DNA from: Symbiodinium natans
Taxonomy: Eukaryota; Sar; Dinophyceae; Suessiales; Symbiodiniaceae
NCBI GenBank assembly: GCA_905221605.1
Contig: CAJNDS010002096.1
Span: forward strand, 572,501 to 610,000
Direction: 5' to 3'
Length of the DNA: 37,500 nt
The notes under the pieces are model-generated. The model saw nothing but the letters and a program-made list of their open reading frames with translations. It searched no databases and was not told the DNA's origin. Position numbers and translations under genes: made by a program. Position 1 is the first letter of the stretch; every line of letters starts with the position of its first letter. This document shows, one piece after another, positions 10,298 through 17,953 of the stretch.

Positions 10298-10807
10298 TTA
10301 TAAAAACAAAATGTTGTAAAGTATATTGTTAATACGTTGCCCTTTTTCATTACCAAAACTTTTTAGAAAAATATTGCAAAAGAACTTATATGCTAAAAGG
10401 TTTAAATCTAAATCATCGTCTCCGAATTTTCTGTTTTTTCTTTTCTGTATCATATTTTGTATTTTAATGTCTGATTCTATTTTGTATCTGTCCAATGGTT
10501 TATGTCCATATGTTAAACAGTGTCCGACATATCTGATATACCCCATCGATTCTTTATTTATATGTTTGTTTATACTTTTGTCATTGATTTCTTCCTTTAT
10601 TTTTTGCATCCTCCTATTATAATGGAGAATGCTCCAATATACCGAGTTGAATGTTTTCTTAAGCTCTTCCATTTTAATTTTTTCGTCGCATTTCTTGCAA
10701 CGATTAAAAGAACTGACTAAATCAAAAAGGTCTTTTCGTAAAACCTGGTCACATAAAAGTTTTATGGTGTTTTGTTGGTCGGTGCACCCCGGGCATCTAC
10801 GTAACAT
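10298..10807 (-). CDS. Zinc-binding protein, paralogue B
   Basis: An intact 169-residue frame, unrecognised by family. Cys5/Cys8 and Cys37/Cys40 are at exactly the positions found in the gene downstream (9710-10225), and QVLRKD and SSFNRCKKCD are shared. Outside the N-terminal 45 residues the similarity is weak, limited to length and a Lys/Leu/Phe-rich helical character. It lies between the hairpin array (10887-11117) and its paralogue, with hairpin module copy 3 directly upstream. This indicates an old tandem duplication of gene plus promoter. Function unknown. Confidence 0.7.
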   Translation of the reverse strand: MLRRCPGCTDQQNTIKLLCDQVLRKDLFDLVSSFNRCKKCDEKIKMEELKKTFNSVYWSILHYNRRMQKIKEEINDKSINKHINKESMGYIRYVGHCLTYGHKPLDRYKIESDIKIQNMIQKRKNRKFGDDDLDLNLLAYKFFCNIFLKSFGNEKGQRINNILYNILFL

Positions 10808-10823
10808 ATATTATAGTATAGTT

Positions 10824-10852
10824 TTTTTCTTTAAACCATTTTTAAAGAAAAA
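10824..10852 (-). promoter_or_regulatory. Upstream hairpin module, copy 3
   Basis: The 12-bp arms and CCATT loop recur 17 bp before the start of zinc protein B, followed by AATATAATAAAATTTCTATA as at 8075-8100. Orientation and distance match copies 1 and 2. Confidence 0.6.
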
Positions 10853-10886
10853 TATAATAAAATTTCTATATATTTTTTAATTTTTG

Positions 10887-11117
10887 TTCCAATCCACCTT
10901 GCAGGTGGAAGCCAATCCACCTTACAGGTGGAACCCAAACCACCTTACCCGGGTTTTCCAATCCACCTTGCAGGTGGAACCCAAACCACCTTACCCGGGT
11001 TTTCCAATCCACTTTGCAGGTGGAACCCAAACCACCTTATAGGTGGATAGGGGGCTCCTTCGTTTTTTAATGCTTCCACCTCACCCGGGTTTTCCAATCC
11101 ACCAATAAGGTGGAAGG
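10887..11117. repeat. Array of GC-rich hairpin repeats
   Basis: A non-coding array built from TTCCAATCCACC, TTGCAGGTGGAA and ACCTTACCCGGGT pieces. TTCCAATCC starts at 10887, 10956, 11002 and 11092; the clearest unit spacing is 46 bp. Each unit holds short palindromes (CCACCTTGCAGGTGG; ACCCGGGT), so the whole can fold into a row of hairpins. It stands out as GC-rich inside very AT-rich DNA. An origin, protein-binding array or structured RNA are all possible. No array of identical repeats with unique spacers is present, so it is not CRISPR. Confidence 0.75.
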
Positions 11118-11163
11118 ATTATTTTTTTCACCTTTGCAGGGTAGAAACCTTACAATATTTTAA

Positions 11164-11592
11164 TTATTTTGATTTTTCTTCACCTTGTTCTTTGCCTTCG
11201 GTTTTTTCCTGTTTTTCCTTCTTTTCTTTCTTTTCCTTCTTTTCCTTCTTTTCTTTCTTTTCCTCTTTTTCCTCTTTTTCCTTCTTTTCCTTTTTTCAAG
11301 GCTTCAACATTACAACATCATCTAGTGAATGTTTATTGTAAGCGCTAGTTTTAACAGCTGTTTTAGTTTCGGTAAGCTCTAAATTATTCATTATGTCAAT
11401 GTTCTTATCGTTTAAGATTTTGTCCAATGCCTTCCTCTTGTTATACTGTCTCGCGCTTTCTCTTTTTCCTTCGCTGAAACCTTCCTCTGTTCTTCTTTTA
11501 TGGTAATACAGTTTTTGATATAAAGCGAGCTGTTGTTTAATATCTTCCAGTGTCAATTGGTTTAACATTTGCTCCAAAGTTGTATGTTCCAT
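11164..11592 (-). pseudogene. Small basic protein with in-frame TGA before a Lys/Glu tail
   Basis: The first 98 codons (11592 to 11299) are open and encode a helical, charged protein (EDIKQQLALYQKLYYHKRR and so on) with no recognised family. The TGA at 11296-11298 is followed in the same frame by about 43 codons made almost only of Lys and Glu, ending in TAA at 11164. Lys/Glu codons continuing in phase suggest the tail was once translated and the TGA is a nonsense change. Alternatively the 98-residue protein is complete and the tail is a simple GAA/AAG repeat. The start is preceded by TATATATACTATAATATATA and a degenerate hairpin (11629-11645). Confidence 0.55.
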
Positions 11593-11628
11593 ATATATAC
11601 TATAATATATATAATAATATTTCTTTAA

Positions 11629-11645
11629 AACAATTTTAAGAAAAT
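11629..11645 (-). promoter_or_regulatory. Upstream hairpin module, degenerate copy 4
   Basis: TTTCTTTAAAACAATTTTAAG is an imperfect form of the hairpin seen at 8047, 10247 and 10824. It is followed by TTTTTCTATATATTTTTTA, the same downstream phrase, and lies about 35 bp before the 11592 start. Confidence 0.45.
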
Positions 11646-11739
11646 TTTTCTATATATTTTTTATACATATTTTTTAATTTCATATTTACAACAAATTGTA
11701 AATATGAATTTTATGAATTCTTATCAAACTAATTAGCCA

Positions 11740-11854
11740 CTATCTTATGTAGTGAATGGTCGCAATAGCAAAGGGCGCAATCGGGGCTTTTCCTGTTTCA
11801 ATACCTAGGGACTTCAAAAGATGCGAGGCGCCTGTGTTGCGTCGCATCCAACAT
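11740..11854 (-). pseudogene. Possible short gene with one frameshift
   Basis: An ATG at 11854, preceded by an ATATA stretch like other element genes, opens 13 codons (MLDATQHRRLASF). A small indel near 11815 then leads into about 25 open codons (GIETGKAPIAPFAIATIHYIR) ending in TAG at 11740. No family is recognised. The patch is GC-richer than its surroundings. It also contains a perfect 7-bp inverted repeat, GATGCGA (11820-11826) and TCGCATC (11842-11848), so a structured RNA is an alternative reading. Confidence 0.35.
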
Positions 11855-11878
11855 ATATTAGATTTTATTTTTTAAATG

Positions 11879-12376
11879 TTAATCCATAGTTGTTAAATCT
11901 TTTGTTTCTTTTATTGTTTCTGGTTTCTTCTTATTGCATTTTATAATATAATAAACATCTTTATCTAACTTTTTTACATCTTCTTTAAGTTCTTTAATAT
12001 CCTCCTCTGTTTTGTAAATTTTCATTTCCAATTTTTGTTTCAATTCCTTAGTATCATCAGCGTTTTTTTCTATACGTTCGTCGCATTCTTCGGGTGTTGG
12101 TGTCCTGCCTTGACCCCATCCATTATCACAAATGGCTACGCTTCCGGATTGATCTGGTGTAAAAATATTATTATCGGGTGTTGTTCCTCTACCAACTTTA
12201 TAACTACTTCTATTTTCAATTATATAAACGGTTTTACTATCTTTATCGCTTGTTGTTTTCGTTTCTTTATGATATAAATTTTTTCTACATCTACACGGCA
12301 AACAGTTTAAACTGGTAGGCGTTAATATAAATCCTCCGTTGTTTTTTTGTTTTTCTTCATCTTCCTTATCGCTCAT
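11879..12376 (-). CDS. Protein with Cys cluster and C-terminal coiled coil, unknown
   Basis: An intact 165-residue frame. A CLPCRCRKN cluster lies near residues 25-33. The middle is Gly/Asn/Thr-rich (residues 60-95). Residues 105-150 have strong heptad-like Lys/Leu/Glu spacing (TKELKQKLEMKIYKTEEDIKE and onward), predicting a coiled coil. No known family is recognised. The N-terminus is strongly charged (MSDKEDEEKQK). It sits next to the packaging-ATPase locus. A virion or assembly accessory role is possible but unsupported. Confidence 0.65.
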   Translation of the reverse strand: MSDKEDEEKQKNNGGFILTPTSLNCLPCRCRKNLYHKETKTTSDKDSKTVYIIENRSSYKVGRGTTPDNNIFTPDQSGSVAICDNGWGQGRTPTPEECDERIEKNADDTKELKQKLEMKIYKTEEDIKELKEDVKKLDKDVYYIIKCNKKKPETIKETKDLTTMD

Positions 12377-12396
12377 ATTTTTAGACCTTATATTTT

Positions 12397-12546
12397 TTAA
12401 TTTTTCTTAAATTTTAAATATTGTAAAATTCCCTTGCAAATTTCCAAAACGGAATAACAACAGCGCCTATACCGTGGCTCTGTTATTATTATTTGTTCGA
12501 CGTCTTCTATTTCATTTATCGCCTCTATGTATTTGTCGTAATTCAT
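12397..12546 (-). CDS. Short 49-residue protein, unknown
   Basis: A frame running from an ATG at 12546 to a TAA at 12397. It begins MNYDKYIEAINEIEDVEQ and contains a vicinal Cys pair in YRRCCYSVLE and a Lys-rich end. It is divergent from the packaging ATPase gene starting at 12584, with a shared 37-bp AT-rich intergenic region holding TATATAATTAAAATATA. Start context and codon composition match the other element genes. No function can be assigned. Confidence 0.5.
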   Translation of the reverse strand: MNYDKYIEAINEIEDVEQIIITEPRYRRCCYSVLEICKGILQYLKFKKN

Positions 12547-12583
12547 TATATAATTAAAATATAAAATCTTCTATGTATTTATA

Positions 12584-13351
12584 ATGAATAATAGCATTCC
12601 AATCGTCAAACCAATAGACATACCGGAATACACATACAAAAACTCAAAATATGATATGATGCCGTCGCTTCCGTTCAGGGGCATATTGGTAGCCTCTTCG
12701 ACCGGCGGTAAAACGGTATTGATACAAAATCTCATATTGAATATTTATAAAGGCTCCTTTGAAAGAATATTTATATTCAGTCCTAGCGTTCATGTCGATG
12801 ACACATGGAACAGCGTAAAAAAACATATATCGGAAAATATGAATGTCGATACAGAAAAAGAAAAAACATACTTCGAAGAATATAACCCAGAAGCATAAAA
12901 TCAAATTATAAACACGCAACATAAAGTTATAGATTATCAAAAAAAGAATAAGCAAAAACATTTACATTCAATATTAATTGTTATTGATGATTTCGCGGAC
13001 GATCCAAAATTCGTAAGGTATTCAAATATATTACATTCCCTATTTACTCGTGGTCGCCACAATGCAATATCTGTATTATTATCAACTCAAAAATATAATG
13101 TCCTCGCTCCAATCGTAAGGTTAAATACGTCCGCTTTATTTATATTCCGATTGAATAATATGAATGAGGTAAATTCATTTCTAGAAGAAAATTCCGCATT
13201 GGTGAATAAAGAAGAATTATATGAAATGTATAGAATAGCTATAAACGATGCCCCCTATTCATTCTTATATATAAATACAAATGCAAAAGATATAAATCGT
13301 ATGTTCTTTATTCGCTTTGAAAAAGCTATGACAATATCATCAGAATTATAA
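12584..13351 (+). pseudogene. A32/FtsK-like genome-packaging ATPase, in-frame stop
   Basis: A 255-codon frame interrupted by a single in-frame TAA at 12896-12898. Walker A is ASSTGGKT (residues 37-44), preceded by LPFRGILV. Walker B is ILIVIDDF (about 130-136). LLSTQKY matches the conserved Gln-bearing sensor motif, and FTRGRHN is typical of the family. Length is usual for packaging ATPases of Polintons, virophages and Polinton-like viruses, which drive DNA into the capsid. Both halves stay in one frame, so one substitution explains the break. Other genes end with TAA, so a reassigned code is unlikely. It is the only plus-strand gene in the left two thirds of the element. Confidence 0.85.
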
Positions 13352-13604
13352 ACCTTATTCATAAAATTTATTCATAAATTTTATTTCAAATTATTTTACT
13401 ATTTATTATTCCACTCATTCTCTTTTGCACCTCGTCGTTCGGATCCGCATTGCACCAGAAGCCGGCGCTTTACCTTGGATGAAATTAGGGTTTTTGGGTG
13501 TTTAAGTGTTTTTTATGTTTAGTTGAGGCACATGTCTTCCTTCTCCTCGATACCCCCCTTTCTTCTTTGGTATCACCTCGGGTTGGGTTTTATTAGTATT
13601 AATG
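13352..13604. other. Junction between viral AT-rich DNA and GC-richer segment
   Basis: Up to about 13420 the DNA is AT-rich with TTCATAAAATTTATTCATAAATTTTA repeats, perhaps the 3' end of the ATPase transcript. From about 13422 composition changes abruptly (GCACCTCGTCGTTCGG, GAAGCCGGCGCT). CTTTTGCACCTC at 13422-13433 is nearly the reverse complement of 14575-14586. ACTCAT at 13413-13418 recurs at 14597-14602. These weak signals could mark the ends of a nested insertion. Confidence 0.4.
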
Positions 13605-14215
13605 TTATGTTTTAAGGTTTGTCATTTTGACGAGTTGCATACCCTGGGTTTCGGAGGTGGCGGAACGACTTTTGCTCCCTTGTGCTTCGCCTTGGTTCTT
13701 ATTATAAAAACAGCTTACTATAGAAAATAACAAACAAAAAGTCATAAACATGAAAATTCAGAACAGATACCATCATCTTTACCAGTCCCCGTGGGACACT
13801 GCTTGTTTTTGCCATCGGTTTGCGAGGCATTGCTTTGTAAGGTGCCTTTGCCTTTGTTGCTGGTGGTGCTAGTGGTGGTGGTGTTGGTGGTGTTCTGGGT
13901 GCTGGTGGCGCTGGTGGTGGTGGTGTTGGTGGTGTTTTGGGTGCTGGTGGTGCTGGTGGTGGTGGTGTTGTTGTGGGTGGTGGTGGTGTTGTTGTGGGTG
14001 TTGTTGTGGGTGGCGGTGGTGTTGGTGTGGGTGTTGTTGTGGGTGGTGGTGGTGGCACTGGGGTGTCGTTAGAGTTCATGTAAAAACGCTCTGTCTCCTC
14101 GTTCTCAGTCTCCCATTCTTTGAAGATCCTCAATGCCACCCGCCAGTCCTTTGTTTATAAAAAAACTAACTGACTATTAAAAAAAAAAACTTACCACGAT
14201 TGAACCGAGGTGCAT
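13605..14215 (-). CDS. Candidate spliced gene for a proline-rich protein in nested segment
   Basis: A three-exon model on the minus strand: 14215-14195, 14148-13783 and 13697-13605. The introns are 46 nt (GTAAGT ... T-rich ... AAAG) and 85 nt (GTAAAG ... AATAAG), both GT-AG and both phase 0, and the spliced frame closes at TAA (13605). The protein starts MHLGSIV and continues DWRVALRIFKEWETENEETE. About 80 residues of Pro/Thr/Ala repeats follow (PPPPTTTP, PPAPPAPRTPPTPPP), then a Ser/Gln-rich tail. No family is recognised. GC-rich codons and introns set it apart from all surrounding viral genes, so it may be a host or other-element gene carried inside. The start could lie further upstream. 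Confidence 0.35.
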
Positions 14216-14715
14216 CTGCAACCTGTCGTGTCGTGACCTTACATACAAATACAAAAAAACAGATCTGAAAAACAAATTCAAACAAAAAATGGAGACAAGA
14301 CACGATGACAACGGGGTCGCCACCGTTTCCGGTAGCTCCGTGCATCTGGAACAACGAAGCCATTGTAAGCACCTACGACGAGTGAATAGTAAAATAATAA
14401 GAGCCAAAACGCTGACATGTAACAAAAAATCAACAACAACCACAAAAAAACACATGCCCGCAGAAAGAGAAAAAAGAGACGAGAGGGGAAAGAGAGAGAG
14501 AGAGAGATGCATTCACTCTACCAGTTCTAGCGCAAGACCGCGGGAAGGGTGAGGTAAGAAGGGAAGAGAAAAAAGAGGTGTAAAAGCAGTATAAAAACTC
14601 ATAAAGAATATATCTCAAAAAAATGTATCTCAAAAAAATTATTGTCAAAAAAATATTATCAAAAACATATATTTCATAAAATAATTATCATTCAAAATTA
14701 TTTTATGAAATCATA
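14216..14715. other. Upstream part of nested segment and AT-rich junction
   Basis: 14216-14560 is GC-richer. It includes a purine-rich GAGAGAGAGAGAGA tract near 14500 and possible 5' exon or promoter sequence of the proline-rich gene. An ATG near 14363 opens MASLFQMHGATGNGGDPV before T-rich, intron-like DNA ending TTTTTCAG. From about 14580 the DNA returns to viral AT-rich composition, with repeats of ATCTCAAAAAAAT and TTGTCAAAAAAAT. No other gene is visible. Confidence 0.4.
14671..14711. terminator. Perfect 16-bp-arm AT hairpin after fibre gene
   Basis: ATTTCATAAAATAATT (14671-14686) and its exact reverse complement (14696-14711) flank a 9-base loop. It lies 5 bp beyond the end of the fibre reading frame (minus strand). 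A 3'-end or terminator role for the fibre transcript is the likeliest reading, by position only. Confidence 0.5.
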
Positions 14716-17232
14716 TCAAATCAATGAATAACTACACAAATTTATAGCGGGTAATTTATATACCAATTTATCGCTCTTCGTTTCTTCTAATATTTCAATC
14801 CTTTCTATACAATCCTTCAAAGTATTGAATAGTAAAATATCAGTTTTAGTTTTCTCGTTAATATCTAGTTCCTTTATTTGTTGCATATTTTCCGTGGCAG
14901 TATTTTTAGACAAATATTTTTAATCACTATCGTTTTTATTCTTCTTCATCTTATTTACTTCCTTTTTCAATTTATCTATTTCATTCAATGCATGTTGTAA
15001 AGCACTCCATAAAATGGGCGTTGTCATGTATAACCAAACTTTAAATATCCGTCTTTGCCCTCTTTAACTATATTTTGCCATTCATCCGGAACTTTTTTAT
15101 TTAAAAAGTCATTAGCAATAAAACCACAACATGATTTTCCTTGTTGTCTGTCATCAATAAAACGATATGTTTTTGGAACAATGTATTTAACTAATTCCAC
15201 TGCCTTTTTTTGATTAAGTTCCTTAATGTCTTTTTTCAATCGTTTATCAGAACTTGGAATTAAAGACCCAGTATATCCAATATCTCCATTAACGAGAATG
15301 CCACCTGGTGAAATTGAAAATACATCATTCGATACTGAAACACTACCAAAATAAAATGCATATTCGCCACCTGCATCGGTATTTAAAAACTGTATCTGGT
15401 CTACGGTGCTTATTGTTTCTTGCGTTATTTCTAAATTATTCATCTTAACTTTACCATCTGTTATTTTAATTTCTGGCGTTGATGATTCTAAACCAACAGT
15501 TAAATTAATATCACCTAATGTATCACCATTCCTAACAATAGTTTATATTGTCCATCCAACACTTCTTTTAATTCGCTACTGTTCTGAAACATAAAACGCC
15601 CCCAACTAACAACATCGCTTTCACCAACGATATTTCCTATGCTTTTAAAAGTAAGATTATTTGTAACGGCTCTGTTTAATGTTATTCCGTTAGTATCGTT
15701 CAATTGTAAAGCAATAGTGGCGGTTGTTGGGTCTGTTGTTCTGGTCGGCTGTAATGAAAAATTAATCTCTTCTGTCGATATTACATTCAATGAATTATTA
15801 GCGTCTGCTCTTTGAAATATCCTACCTGAATTATTGACATAAATATCTCCGTTAAATGTTGATGTGCTTTGAAATGATGCTGTGCTACCAAAATTAGCAT
15901 TTCCACCACTTACATTTAATTTATTTGCTCCTTGAATTGCTCCAATTCCTAAACTTAAACAATAAACACCATTGCCGTTTGCTGTATTTAATAAAAGTAA
16001 TGAAGAACTGTCATTGCTTGTGTTATATGCATTAATATTAAATGAATTAAACCTAATATATCCTTGTGCATTTTTTACAGTTAAAACATTACTCGCGTCT
16101 GTTGTATCTTTATAAAACGTAAGTCCTGAATTATTAGAAATATTAAAATTTTCACCATAAAAATTTAAATCATTTGATAAGTCTAAATTCCCATCTACTC
16201 TTAAATTTTGTCTAACGATAGCATTATCAACAACATCTAATGTATAACCTCCTGTTAATGTATTTGCTCCTGTATCTACTAATAACGAATGTGATTTAAC
16301 ATACTGATCGGCATTAGTGTTTAAATTTAAAATCCTTCCTGTATCACCTACGGAATTATAACAATCAATACTGTCATTATTAAAGGTAAAATAATTATCA
16401 GTGTTCCTAACCGTAAAAGATAAATTAGCGTCTGCTGTATTTTCTACTACTAGACCACCTGTCGGCGTTTCTATTTTTCCAGACATTTTATAACCTGCAT
16501 TATTATTTGTTAATAGCATCATCTGATGTATTATTACAAAATTTTTTATCGCCTTGTAAAGTTATATAACTCGTTGCATTTTTAAACTCCGCTAAAACTT
16601 TGTCGCCTCCGCCTGTTTGATTACTGAATAATAAACCTGCTACTGGACTTATATTTACTGTTGAATTATTTAACGTTAAACCACTATGAATAACGGTCGG
16701 GGCGCTACAATCAATAATAGGATTTGCACTAAACCTATTTGTAAAATCTGATTTTGGAACTCTTAAATCTAATAAATTATCGATCTCTGTGTCCGTATAA
16801 CCATCGCCACCACCTGCGCCCGCTATTAATCCATCTACCTCGGTTTTATTATAATAGTTTGTTCCTAACTGGGTGTTAGTCTGAAAATTCGTCGATAAAT
16901 TCGTGTCTATTTGTGTTTGTGTATAGTAATTAGTAAAGGTCGTGTCTATTTCTGCTTTATTGTAAAAATTCGTTGTTAGCGTAGCGTTTGTTTGGTAGTC
17001 TGTGTTTAATAAATGTGTTATTGAACTAATATTCTGGAAGTTTTGAAGTTGTTTCGTGTTTAAAACTGCTATATCTGCTGTATTTGTTGCTATATTAGAA
17101 GTATTAGCCGAGTTAGTGTTTTCTACTTCTGTTTTGGTAGCGTATTGATCGCTTATTTCAGTTGCCCCTGTTGAAAAAATTTTTGTAAATTTCGTTCGCG
17201 TAAAGCGTGGTTAAGTTGTTTATAGAAGCCAT
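14716..17232 (-). pseudogene. Fibre-like protein with peptidase S74 chaperone, multiple frameshifts
   Basis: The gene starts at the ATG at 17232 (MASINNLTTLYANE). A frame without internal ATG (about 17190-16510) has repeats of the type YYTQTQIDTN and YYNKTEVDGL, typical of trimeric fibre shafts. A Ser/Thr/Asn-rich beta region follows (16522-15515). Then comes an intramolecular chaperone domain (15443-15024) with SSDKRLKKDI, CCGFIAND and DGYLKFGY, the signature of peptidase S74 (self-cleaving fibre chaperones). A coiled coil follows (NEIDKLKKEVNKMKKN). Breaks are at the A6T5 run at 17174-17184, near 16515, near 15540 and near 15028. An in-frame TAA at 14920-14922 precedes another 68 open codons. 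The true end may be 14920. Role: host-attachment fibre at the capsid surface. Confidence 0.7.
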
Positions 17233-17271
17233 TATTAAATTAAGTAGATTTTATTTAATTTAATTATGTTT

Positions 17272-17901
17272 TTATTTTTGTTCTTCTACCTTCTTCTGTT
17301 GCCATTTTTCTCGTCTCCTTCTGTTTATCTCTTCTTTATTTGCTTCGTAATATGCTTTCTTCTTCTGTAAATATTCTTCCTTTTTCTTTTCGTAACACCT
17401 TTTCTTGGTTTCTGATACTGCCTCTTTGTTACGTTCTCTGTATAACTTGTCATATTCTGCCCTTTTGTCCTTGTGTTTTTTTGCGTATTCCTTATGTTGT
17501 TCTCTTCTTGCTTCTATATTATCATGATAATTTTTCTTACTTTTCTCTTTTATATATTCTTTGTTGTCTTGGTAATGTTCTTTTCCATCTCTCCCTTCAA
17601 TTCTTCCGTGTAAGGATGCCATTTCTCTAATGAAATGTCCTTCTCTTGCTCTCAACTGATCGTTATTTTCACATGGGTATTCTTCTATGAGTTCTATGTA
17701 AAAATTTTCTACTCCTAATTCATTAAATTTATTGTAAATTTTATGATGTGCTTTTTTTGGATCCGTTCTCGTCTCGCGATGTTTTGCCATTCGCTTACAC
17801 AATAGTTGCGTTGTGCTTCCTACATAAATATCATCCGTAATTGTGTTTCTGATACAGTAGATTTTACCATTATTATAGTCTCTGGACACACGCGACGCCA
17901 T
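17272..17901 (-). CDS. GIY-YIG family endonuclease, intact
   Basis: A 209-residue protein. GKIYCIRN (residues 12-19) and DIYVGST (24-30) are the GIY and YIG strands. Arg37 (LCKRMAKHR) and Glu87 (RAREGHFIRE) are at the catalytic Arg and Glu positions. After residue 95 the protein becomes a long charged helix with recurring HYQDNKEYIKEK/NYHDNIEARREQ units, as in viral GIY-YIG genes with repeated DNA-binding modules. It is free-standing between the fibre and capsid genes. It is paralogous to the broken copy at 8165-8720. Such nucleases cut specific DNA and spread themselves. The start has AATATATGG context. Confidence 0.85.
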   Translation of the reverse strand: MASRVSRDYNNGKIYCIRNTITDDIYVGSTTQLLCKRMAKHRETRTDPKKAHHKIYNKFNELGVENFYIELIEEYPCENNDQLRAREGHFIREMASLHGRIEGRDGKEHYQDNKEYIKEKSKKNYHDNIEARREQHKEYAKKHKDKRAEYDKLYRERNKEAVSETKKRCYEKKKEEYLQKKKAYYEANKEEINRRRREKWQQKKVEEQK

Positions 17902-17953
17902 ATATTACTATAAATTAATATTTCTTTATATCAATTTATGGTAATAAATTAAA

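Noticed and set aside
10887-11117. CRISPR-like array
   Set aside because: Units vary in sequence and spacing, spacers are not unique, and no cas-like gene is present. It is a palindromic minisatellite in a eukaryotic viral element.
11164-13351. Alternative genetic code (TAA or TGA as sense)
   Set aside because: Most element genes end at TAA or TGA in the expected place, and other breaks are frameshifts. Isolated nonsense mutations are simpler.
13791-14072. Val/Leu-rich plus-strand frame as a membrane protein
   Set aside because: It is the complement of the Pro/Thr repeat of the minus-strand gene model, and has no start context.
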